64,000 bases of DNA from Dirofilaria immitis (lineage: Eukaryota > Nematoda > Chromadorea > Rhabditida > Onchocercidae). Every line of letters starts with the position of its first letter. The first letter of the stretch is position 1. The translations under genes were made by a program, and so were the position numbers. The stretch spans positions 2,356,001 to 2,420,000 of the forward strand of contig JAKNDB010000109.1 in assembly GCA_024305405.1 (NCBI GenBank), in the 5' to 3' direction. Shown here piece after piece: positions 53,001 to 64,000 of this stretch. A model generated the notes under the pieces. It saw only the letters and a program-made list of their open reading frames with translations, did not search any database and was not told the origin of the DNA.

Positions 53001-53626
53001 TTAGTCGTTGTGGTTCATTAATCAAGAACTGCACGCTTTTATTAGCTGGAATTTTGCTTATTAAATTGTACAATACTTTATTTCTCTTCTGGTTAATTTA
53101 CACATTTCGATCCTGGTTTTTTAATACAGGACGAAGTATCTGCCTTGAAGAAATTGCAAGCGGAGTTTACTGAAAAAGCGATACCATGGCGTAGTATAGT
53201 TGCTAAAATTTGGCATCGCTTGCTCGCGGAGTATTTGCGAATGAAGTTAGAACAAGCACTTGACAAAGCAGACCAGGAAGTTAATTTTTCCGTGTAAAAA
53301 AGTTTTTCCTAGTCTTATGGAATCCTTCGAATAATTTTTATCGCTGGAGTATGTAATTGTCAGTTACAGTAATGTGGTTCTTTGGTACCTAACTCCTCAT
53401 TTTATAGTATTTTATGAAAATATCCAAATACTTGTCTTATATGAGCAATGTTCTACAGATGTTTGAAGTATATGATAAATATTATTCCGAATTTCCAAGA
53501 CGGCGACCAATGAACGGACAGGAACGGGAAGAGTGTCGATGTGTTTTGCAACGAAGGAATGATGTAGCCCAAGCATACTATGGCAAAGAATATGCTGCTT
53601 TAAGCAAATGGAAACGTAAGCGTTAG
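50017..53626 (+). CDS. TADA3/ADA3 transcriptional adaptor (SAGA/ATAC HAT module)
   Basis: Nuclear subunit linking ADA2/GCN5 acetyltransferase modules to their complexes. Exons: 50017-50125, 50487-~50623, 50809-51002, 51146-51360, 51746-51854, 52038-52111, 52195-~52287, 52525-52716, 52806-52999, 53130-53279, 53459-53626; about 545 residues (human 432). Matches follow the human order: CPKLLAVTSDED and LQVELEQIL; WPPINLSQKFWIFAREYLDP; INSLPSYSKWD; TLSLLDDLISAYVNGK; C-terminal LKKLQAEF, then MKLEQALDKADQE joined to MFEVYDKYYSEFPRRRP. Starting at 50017 gives MKYRRTETSHLSRSPSSS, in phase with exon 2. Exon 52806-52999 carries an 81-nt tandem duplication. Exon 6 needs one extra A near 52039-52042. 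The join between 52287 and 52525 does not keep phase and may hide a small exon or another indel; the exon 2 donor is also uncertain. Confidence 0.85.
52835..52996 (+). repeat. 81-nt in-frame tandem duplication inside TADA3
   Basis: Two 27-codon copies (52835-52915 and 52916-52996) differ at only a few bases. Each encodes VIQELIGSEDV followed by K/E-ELVGKC and a DKKHNN end. Confidence 0.95.
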
Positions 53627-55757
53627 GATTTAATTAGAAATTTTCACCAAAAATTGTATTGCCGGTGTAAGGAAGAGCTGTACCTGTGTCTTCACTATTT
53701 TCAGTTTTATTGTATCCTCAAGCCACAGCTGTTCCGAACTCCACCTTTTTCCTCTGATTTTCGGTGCTGTTGAAACTGCCATTTTATAAAGCAAAGTATG
53801 CTGTGGTTTTTTACCTCAATAGTCATTGTAAACAAGTTTCATTTATTAGTAATGATGCATGCTTCATAAGTTGCTAGTGGTATCAACTACAAAAATGAAG
53901 TAATTTAAAATGCAAAGTCTTGTCCCTTAATTTAGTAAGCTTGATATAGCTTTCATTGCATAAGTTTTTCGTGTCTAAGTAGGGACATAGGGTATGCAGC
54001 GAAGATAGCACCAAATGAGAAAGTCTCAAAGGACAAATTAAATAGCATTTGAAATTATATTCCTTTCTATGTTTCTTGATTATGCCCAATCCTTATGTTT
54101 TGTTAACCGTCTGCTTATGGTTAGATATGATTGGGTTTGCAATTTTTCTTTTTTTTTTTTGACTCTCTTTAAGATATTTTTTAAAGCTTCTGCATAGTAA
54201 AAAAACAAAATTTTCAGATAAGGTAGGTTGTGTCAAGGATCTGAAATTCGACATGTGTCCGAAAAACAAGGGTTTGGATAGGAATAGTGAATATAAGATG
54301 TGTCTTATAAAAAATATCGAGTTCTGCTGTGAGTATGAAATTGGAAGTTAGACGAAATTTCTGGTTCAGACTTATTCCTCTGAAACTTGAGAAGTTTTGG
54401 TGGTCTGCTAGAATTGATTAGTTTCTGTCTTAGTTACCAGTCAGCAGTTTGGCGGGAGTTATCATATTCCAAGGATACAATGAATGCTTGGAATATTTGG
54501 AAATCAAGCAGAATATTCTCAGAAACTTCTTAGAGGCCTTAGGAGTATTTAGTCAGAAAATCGTTACTACTTGTTAGTATCACGATCTCAGGAAATATCC
54601 CTGAATAGAATAGTAGTAATTTTTAATCTTGAAATCATATTTAAATGAATGTTCGTGATATCTGATACGGTCAACATTGTGTACGAATCTAGCCACCCAT
54701 AAACTTTTCAACCTATTTCTCTAGTTCGGTTGTTATTCTCACGGAGTGCATTTTATGTCAAAATTTTTTATACCTATTTTCTAAGATCATTTTGTATGAA
54801 AAACGCAATGATCATGAAAATAAATAGAAAAGGAAGGGAGCACGAGTACAAGTGGGAGTGGGAAACTTTCAGCGAGTTGATAGGGAGCGATGTAAATGTA
54901 GTAGCGAAAACATTAGTACAAACATTATATTGTATAAAGAATCTATATCCAGGAATTTTATTGTAAATTATGCATTATTGTTTTGCCCACGTAAATTGCT
55001 CGTTGCGAGCTTTGTAATTATATTTTCGTGAATACTGTATTATTATATACCTTTTTGAAAATGTTCATTGTTTTACAGTCTCATTGTGATATACTTTTTG
55101 ACAATTTTGTGCTTAATCAGTTCCAGACTTTTAAATTGTACAGTTCATGTTGACAAAATTATATCTTGTAAGGATTTTTGAACTGCACTTGGATACAAAG
55201 ACTTCAAAATAAAGTTTTATATAATATGAATTGGATTAGAATTTTTATTTTATTCACTTAAAAATCCTTCACTATTTGATTTAAACTTTAAAACTGGTGA
55301 AATCGACTCAACGGCAAAGCATGTTTGGCGAAAATTTCGGAAAGACATTGGATTGTTAGCATTTCAGACCTGTAATCGACTGAAAACCTTTGCAGGTTTC
55401 TTGTGGATTAGATTTGATTGCTTAATTTAATTCACAATTTTTAGTAAATGCTAGTGGAGGGGATGTCAAAGTTTTCTGTTTTTTCTTTTTTTGTAACTAT
55501 CTGTTTATTTTTTTGAGATGGCATTTAGTTATAAGAAATAAGGTGTTTCGATGTGATTCCCTTGCAATTTAGAATGAATGTTGGATGTTCCCAATCGAGT
55601 CATTGATCAGAATACTTAGTTCATTGAAGAATGTATAGTGACAAAGAGTTCGACAACCGTTACCTCTGCTTTACAACTAAAAGCGGTAAGATTTAACATC
55701 ATGAACGAAGATTTGGAATGGCTTTCTCTCTGGTGGGACATGGAGTAGAGGGAAATG
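53627..55757. other. Intergenic region, no gene seen
   Basis: TADA3 3' flank and AT-rich DNA. An open frame at 54730-54966 has no similarity or splice support. AATAAA-like strings occur near 55208. Confidence 0.5.
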
Positions 55758-56852
55758 CTATCTTAATTTCGTAGCAGGGTTTAGAGCTAGTTTGGAATTC
55801 CGGCTGGTTTTGGGACCGGTTAAGATTCCTACGTATGTTTTCATTTTATGAGTTTGTATATACATACCTTTAAAAGGAGATTCGTTGGTGCGGTTTTCAT
55901 CATTTGCAAATTTAGTGTTCTTTGCAAATTCTTTTGCTTTCATCTTGGTAGCTGTGGACGTTGTTTTTCCAGAAAGTTCCTTTTCCAAAATGACTGTCGA
56001 AGTTTTCGTCTCTGAGCTATGCCACGGGTCGGAATAGCTCCTATAAGTACCATTGTGGGACTGCATCAACTTTCCTAGATTCTGAAACTCATTTATATTC
56101 AATTCATTTACAATTGATTTCTGAGTTCGTATTGGCACTGCATATTAACGCAATCTTGACCAAATATGTGATAGCCTTTCTTAAATTTGATAGTTTTTTC
56201 CGCCATGAAATAGATTCATAATGTGTTTTAAAATTAAAAAGCCTGAAATGACATCAGAGTGATCAGCCAGAATCATTTTTTCGCGCATGTCAGTACTATT
56301 TCGTTTTTGTATATGTCGCAGAAACAGAAATATCACTCCGATAAATGAGAAGCATACTAGTCCGATAGTCATGTTGCGCAAATCCATTATATAATCAGTC
56401 AAGCGGTGTACATCATCTGCTACCTTAAGATGAATTTTCGATATAACCTTATGCATTTTAAGTATTGATTTGATAAAGCTTAAATTGATTTATTCCTCAT
56501 GAAAATTTCTTGTTAATTTTACTATTGAAAAAATCAAATTTTCAATGTTAATGAAAAATTTGTCTTTTTAGTATTATTTTAAATCATTCAAACTGGAGTT
56601 TTTCTTTTTCCTCAAGAGTTTTAGTAGACAGTGAAATATATATCTTTTGTGTGTGCTTGATTTCTTAAAAACAATAATTAAATTTTTCAGAATGACTCTA
56701 CATACGTGTATCATTTTGGGTATGCCTCTGAAGAAAATGTAATTCATATCTGGATAAGTGCCAACCATTTGGTGACGATCCGTTTTATCACCGGCGTATA
56801 TTTCAATTCGTTTTCCCTCCAAGTGGTTGTTATTTGCATCCGTGTACGTACA
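55758..56852 (-). CDS. Unrecognised single-pass membrane protein, 5' end missing
   Basis: Four exons join in phase on the minus strand: 56706-56852, 56243-56447, 55868-56137, 55758-55828. The first begins at an ATAATTAG acceptor, so one or more upstream exons, probably with a signal peptide, are missing. It encodes a hydrophilic segment (HLEGKRIEIYAGDKTDRHQM). The second contains one hydrophobic helix (MTIGLVCFSFIGVIFLFL) followed by basic RHIQKRN, suggesting a type I topology with extracellular N-terminus. The third and fourth give a Ser/Thr/Lys-rich cytoplasmic tail of about 110 residues ending NPATKLR. The exon 2 donor would be GC (TTCAG|GCTTTT). The last intron is only 39 nt and open in frame. 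No family is recognised. Confidence 0.55.
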
Positions 56853-56996
56853 CTAATTATATGTTAGGCATCAGTGAAAAGAACGAGCGGTTAACGCTGC
56901 GTAAGAATGCTGATATAACGATGATGATAAGATAGTAATAATAATCAGCAGAATTATTATGGAGCCTGAACATTTTGAAACAACATGCTGCACATT

Positions 56997-56998
<2 letters not shown>

Positions 56999-57033
<35 letters not shown>
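56999..57033. repeat. (TG)n microsatellite
   Basis: About 30 nt of uninterrupted TG dinucleotides. Confidence 0.9.
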
Positions 57034-57034
<1 letters not shown>

Positions 57035-60000
57035 GTGGATGTGCATGTGAAATTGAATTGTGTACACAAATTCCACAGTAGAATGATCTTTGATATTAGA
57101 TGGTGTAGACAGATGTTATGACATTCCTTCTGATGACAAGTTAATTTGCTGTGACCTACCTAATGATGTCATCTTGGTACTTCTCAGAGGAAGTTTTGTG
57201 TGTATATATATATATATAAAGAATGTGGTGAACCAGGCCATTATTTATTAGTTTATAGATGCAGGTTAAGGTTTGATAAATTTTGTTTCAAAAATATATG
57301 ATCAAAATTTCTCACAAAGCGTGAAAGAATCTCTATTTTTCTTTATACTATGATGAAACATTCAACGACTTATATTCCTATTAAATATCGGCCAGTTCCG
57401 AGAATCAGATAAGATGGAAACATTTGTTGATGTAAATAATTTTTGCAGTCTCACAGTTTGTTGGACGAGCTAGAATTGATTGTAGCTTCGATAATGGGCG
57501 AGAAAATATTTTCAATTATTAAAAACTGTATTGAAACAATTTTAGAGTCAAGCAATCAAGTTCTCACTATCAATGTTTTATTAAAATGCAGACAATGAAG
57601 TTTGCTTTGACTGCTAGATATTTCATGTTTAATTAACCATATATGCCTTCCCAAACTACCAGAAGAAATACAAGATTAAGCATGTAATTAATTTTCAGGT
57701 ACATTTAATCAATTCCCAATATATTTAGTATAAACATTTTATATACTTCCATTCTTCTGTGTTACTTCACCGTCAGTAAATGATGCAAATGAAATATTCA
57801 AAAAAAAAAATATCATCACTTGCGATAGCAATTTGCAAACTCAACATTCCAAAGAAGTTGAATCAGAGAAAAGTTAAGAGTTAACTGCCTATTACTTATT
57901 ATCGCTTTTTCTTAAATGAAAGCTGCTTCTATGAGAATTATTTGGAAGCTTTAATTTCTGAAACAGATGATTCGATGATTCGTTGTTTTAAAGATTGTTC
58001 GGCTGAATAGCTGGTGCTAAACCAAATGATATGCTGTGTCTTAATATGTGTTTCTTTGATATAGTAATCAAATATGTAATAAACTGATGAATGCCAATTC
58101 TGAAAATAAAGAAAATTTCTCCGGACTCTCGCAATTAATAGAACGAAATAATTTAATGAAACATATAAAAGTATCAATATTAAAAGTTTACCGCATGATT
58201 ACTGATAGTGGGATTGAATATTCCATATACACGCATTATTACATAAAAATACTGAAATATTCGCTCTAGCATAACGTCATGAGAAATGATTATATGCGCA
58301 TTAAACTTTGATTTTCCTGGTATCGTAATTCATCTTTGAGGTTTTCGAGCTACTTAATTTTATGACCTTTAGAGATCTTCAAAGCTATTAAAATTATTAG
58401 ATGAGATTTATTCATTATCGATTTTTGAATTTAATTGCTCTGGCTATTTTTTCACAAAAGATTCAGCGATAATGTAAAACTGATATCATCTAGAATATTT
58501 CACAATGAGCTTTGTGGGAAAAAAAATAAGTTGTCAAAAAAGTTGTCAGAAGCAAACTGTGTTCCCATTATCATGAAATGTATGTCATATTTTCGGGTAG
58601 TTTCAGAAAATCCATAATATTTCGTAAAAAGAATTTTTCAGTGGGCAGAACTTAGCAAGGATGATATGAAAATTTTTAGTTTTGCTAATATAACGAGAAA
58701 ATTCCCTATGCTTATTGACGACTTCTCTTTTTGAAATGGATGAGAAAATGCAGCGTAATTTTAATTCATCTCTAGAGGATTACAAATCATTGTCTTGTCT
58801 TTTATGGTCCTTAGCTCTATTATCAACGGACACCTTGCCTTCTTCGCTCCGTTGTTTTTTTATTTCTCCAAGTTTTATCATTATTTTTTGCTTTTCACAG
58901 TCAAAACATTCGTTTGCATGATAAAACCAGCTGAAAAAATGATTTCGACTGTGTTATAATTGATATTCCTCTACAAATGAAACAATGACAAGGAAAAATC
59001 TAAGAACCAGCATCTGTATTTTGCAACCTACAACGTTTGATAAAGAGAACTGCCTGATTTCTACAATTTACTTGTTGATGATAAATATTTAACAGTTGCT
59101 GTCAATTAGCTTTTAGGAGAGATAACTATGATGCTGAGATATATAATTTCATGAGAAATTTGTTGCACTCGTGAACAGAATAGCCTTTACAGAAATTCAA
59201 ACTCTTCTGAGTTAGCGATTACGATTGATTTAATTCCCGTTTGAGTTTCGTCAGTCAAATATATTTCTTGGAAATTACAGTTATTCCAAAAAAAATAATG
59301 AGTCATACAAATTCTTCTATTATCTGATAAGTTTAAAACTGCTCCTGATCGATTTTAACACTTTTTATATATATATTTTACATGTCATTGTAAAAGAAAA
59401 TTTTGCAAATTTCGAGAATCAAAAATTTTTTCTATCTACCCATGAAATCATTTTTGAAAGTTTTTGTGAGATGTAAAAATGACGTAAAATAGGGAAGAAA
59501 TAGATTTAATTTGTCGTTTCTTCCGCAAATTTTACATGCTAGGAATTCCTGTTTATCTGTTCACATTTTGTTTGTCACTGCTGATTGAATGTCCAAAATA
59601 TTTTAAATCAAATTTAACACAGCAGTTGTCACATTTAGCACCAGCTACTATCTTAATTTTAGTTCAGATCTCTCAATTGAAGTGTTCCTAAAATTTAGAT
59701 TTTATTATAAGAAGCTACTTTTAGGATTTATGCCATAATAAAATTTTTTTCTGCTGTAAATTTTTGGTTTTCGATACTTTTATAGGTGCTAAATTTACAT
59801 TTTCATTTTTTACTATTTAAAGTTGAAATAAATGTTAGAAAATCACTGACTTGTAAGGTGTTTTCGAGTAATTTGGAAAAAATTATCTGGAAGATGTTGC
59901 GTTAATAAACATTTTTGGATATGCTACATGCTATTTTCTGGATTATGCAATCCTAATCTTTTCTTTTAACAGGAATAAATGAGCTTTCGAGCTTTATCTT

Positions 60001-61420
60001 GTCCTTTACTGAAAAACTTCAGTTTCCCAACCAACATACTACCTATTACACATATTAATCTGACATTTCATGTCATCGTGGGGACTACATTATACATTTG
60101 GGATATGATTTCTTTTATACTCAAATTCAATTAATCAATCCGGAAATGAACAAATCATCGTTGTTGAATTAACAGGAAATTATATTAAGAACCAAATTTA
60201 AATTTCTAAAATGCTCATCTTTGTGACTATCTGCAGCAGACTGGATGGAAGAAGAAACTATTACAAAAATATGTCCATGAAAATTCAGATGAGTGCATGT
60301 ACAACGGAAATGGGTGATTTATTAAGGACATTTCCTTAAGCAGTTAACGCTCCAACAATTGTAGTTATGCGATTATGAAGTAACGTTAAATGACGCTTAA
60401 ATTCTAAAAGATGCAATGTAAAGTATTTTAACTTTCCACTCCTCCAAGTTTTAGAAATTCAAAATTCAAAAGGATGACAGATTTCGGGAAATGTTTCCTT
60501 TGTTAGGCCTAATAACAAAATTTTCCAACGTTTGAAAGTTCTTTCAAACTAGATTCGATTTTATCGTTTCTCCAATTTTCTTCTTCCTTTCTTTTTCCTC
60601 AATATTTCTCTCGCTGTAATTCATACTATAGCTCAATTCACAGTTTCTCTACATTTTAAGAAGAACATTAGAAGGTTGCATGCTCAAAGTAACAGAAAAT
60701 CAGCTGCAAGTTAATCAATGATTGCTCAAATAATTTAAATTTTAATTTAAATTTTTCCATCTTTAAAATATTCTAAGAGAAAAACATTGTAAATTTTTTC
60801 AGTAATGAAATTTCCTACTGAATATAAGTTCTGGTGCGTAATGATTTAGTGGCCAATACCAGTAGCCGCCAGACAGTGATTTGAATCTTGGAACGGAAGC
60901 TTATCCAGCTGCGATTTTGATGTCTGTTTTGATGAAAATTATGCTAGATTTAGCATCCTTAATCTTCATACTTAATCTTCTCTAACAGGTTTATAACAAT
61001 CATTAAAAATCGAGTTATAGAGAACAGCTTAAAAATGGAATAAAAAATTCCAAACTGGACTTCGAATTTCTGGGCTATCTAAACATGGTCTTTGAATCCT
61101 TAGTTATTTAACATTTATTTATTTATTCACTGTTATGATAGGCATGGGAATTCTTCCAAATTAATACGTGATAATTTGATTGAAAACTGGTCACTGAACT
61201 CACTAAATAAATGTAATCTACATTTATGCTGAATATATTTGATGATGATAACTGAACTGGGAAACTGATAGTATAATTATTATCATCATACATTATATCA
61301 TCAAACTACCACAGCATTTATTTGTATGTGAAGGCTAACTCATATGATGAGTGTTCAAAGCATTCTATGATAATTTGTCTGATTTATCAGTTATTCAAGT
61401 TAAATTAGTGATTTAAATAC
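57034..61420. other. AT-rich intergenic DNA, no gene seen
   Basis: A short (TA)n tract lies at about 57202-57220. Open frames of 60-80 codons occur on both strands with no splice or similarity support. Missing 5' exons of the membrane-protein gene could be here but were not found. Confidence 0.45.
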
Positions 61421-61423
61421 GAT

Positions 61424-61490
61424 GACAATAATAATAATAATGTCGATAATAATAATAGTAATAGTAATAATAATAATAATAATAATTTGT
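61424..61490. repeat. (AAT)n tract, inverted relative to the adjacent (ATT)n array
   Basis: Imperfect AAT triplets with GTA/GTC interruptions. They are complementary to the ATT triplets that begin about 20 nt later, so the two can pair as a hairpin. Confidence 0.85.
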
Positions 61491-61511
61491 AATTTTTGTA
61501 ACAATTTATTA

Positions 61512-62490
<979 letters not shown>

Positions 62491-64000
62491 CATCATTATT
62501 ATCACTGTCTTACTAAAAATAAGTATAGTTAAAAGAATAATAATAATAATGTAATGAAAGTTTTGCTACTATCACTACTTTTATTAATGATAATAAATAA
62601 CAGAATAGTAATGACAATGATAGTAAAAAATGAAAATTTGGCTAAATGTTCAATATTTTTATTACTTAATGATTTCATTCTCGACACTATTATTTTTTAT
62701 TGGCATACTAGTTACTTCCAAGAACAATGAAGCATTCAAGAAAAATAATCTAATGATATCTAAAAGTATTTAGGCACGAAATGAATGCGGGTCAGACGAT
62801 AAAGAGATTTGAATATTGGTATAACACGTTTAAAAAGCTTTCATAAAGAGTTGAAATTTTTATTTGGAAATAGCATAAACTTTCTGCAAAGTACGCCAAA
62901 AACACTGAATGTCTCTTAAGGCCAAATTTTGTAACTTTTAGCTTATTTAATTGCATGAGCAAGTTATTAGATGAAAAATTCATTTTATGAGAAAACTTTT
63001 TTCTTCTGAATTCACAAAATTACTGGATAATATTCAATATAATCGTAAAGATCAGTTATATGTGTGGCAGAAAATATATCGTAATTACTCGATATTTTAT
63101 TGAAAAAGAAATACAAAACGTTTTTTCTTGAGTACTATTATAAATTAATTAGATAGAGATTTTGCGAGGCAGAAATTCTCTTTTGAAAAGTAATTATTCA
63201 AACGAGCCTTATTTCATTTTCACTCAATTGATCTAGTATTTGTGTGTAAATAGTTTCTAAATTATATACTTTAATGATAACAAATTGAATCAAAATCGTT
63301 TCCTAAAGCAACATGAAAGTGGACAAATGAAAACTGAAATGTCAGTTTTGTGATCTGTTTTATGGTAGACTTTGGTAATTCATGAGATTATTGAACTATT
63401 AACTAATAATTAATTAATGAATTTTCCATCACATATTTGATTTTAGCAAAAAGAACAAATATGTAATGACTGATGCATGCTTAAATTTAATAATTCGACT
63501 GAATAATTTTTTCATTTTTACTGCTCTAATTTTGCGAAATAAATTATTAGAAAATTCGTTTTCTACCTAAATAATTGATGTGAGGTCAGCAAGGCTCGTT
63601 ATCAAATATAGTGATTTCAAATTCTCTAAATTTGAAGAACTATACCAATATTACGACAAAGGAATAGACACATTTACAATATAATATGGTAACACAAGCA
63701 ATCTAAACTTTTATATAAGGTGTGCAATGTTTCAAGATCGTGCACAACCTAATACACAATTCTGTGCTTTTTAATCTGTCAAATTAATATTGAAATGGAG
63801 ATAAAGGTATGAAAATGGGAATTTTTAATTTCAATTTACCTATATTTCCTTTTCAATTCATTAATAAATTAAGCATTCATAATTTAGAATAAGTGACATA
63901 ATCAAATTTTTTCTTACAATTTCATTTTTTTATTCGCTTTTGGAGAAAGATTTTTTTTTTGCAAAATTTCCATATCTTCGTATCAAATGAATATTTAATC
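62491..64000. other. AT-rich DNA at the window edge, no gene seen
   Basis: No supported exon. Short AAT and A/T tracts only. Confidence 0.5.

Overview
This is a eukaryotic window, AT-rich with single-copy, intron-dense protein genes (4–17 exons, most introns 40–400 nt). The conserved proteins point to a nematode; short introns, gene set and base composition suggest a clade III (spirurid, probably filarial) worm, but that placement is inference. No bacterial operon, CRISPR array, phage, virus, rRNA, tRNA or Wolbachia-like insert was seen.

Layout. 1–12.4 kb: AT-rich, with a few doubtful exons, an inverted duplication (7.26/8.05 kb) and a hairpin minisatellite (9.8–10.1 kb). 12.4–17.3 kb (+): BTB-BACK-PHR protein of the BTBD1/2/3/6 family. 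21.1–22.5 kb (−): mitochondrial 2-Cys peroxiredoxin, head-to-head with 23.6–27.7 kb (+) DNA polymerase kappa. 28.8–29.6 kb (−): 82-residue single-RRM protein. 31.1–32.8 kb (−): HSCB Fe-S co-chaperone. 33.4–34.9 kb (−): U1A/U2B'' (SNF) spliceosomal protein. 39.1–44.9 kb (−): MEP-1 multi-zinc-finger chromatin repressor, with a probable upstream exon at 48.2–48.5 kb. 50.0–53.6 kb (+): TADA3/ADA3 SAGA subunit. 55.8–56.9 kb (−): unrecognised single-pass membrane protein, 5' end missing. 57–64 kb: no supported gene; about 1 kb of (ATT)n at 61.5–62.5 kb.

The genes are housekeeping and are not one pathway: translesion synthesis, peroxide removal and Fe-S assembly, splicing, and chromatin regulation. 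U1A, HSCB and the RRM protein share a strand and could be a loose nematode-style cluster.

Two cross-cutting signals matter most. Nearly every conserved gene needs one or more single-base corrections, almost all missing bases in short homopolymers, which looks like uncorrected long-read assembly error; gene models from unaided ORF calling will be wrong. Separately, four or five introns, three of them in the BTB gene, use GC rather than GT donors in a CAG|GC context, more than expected by chance. I found no evidence for a wholly novel molecular system.
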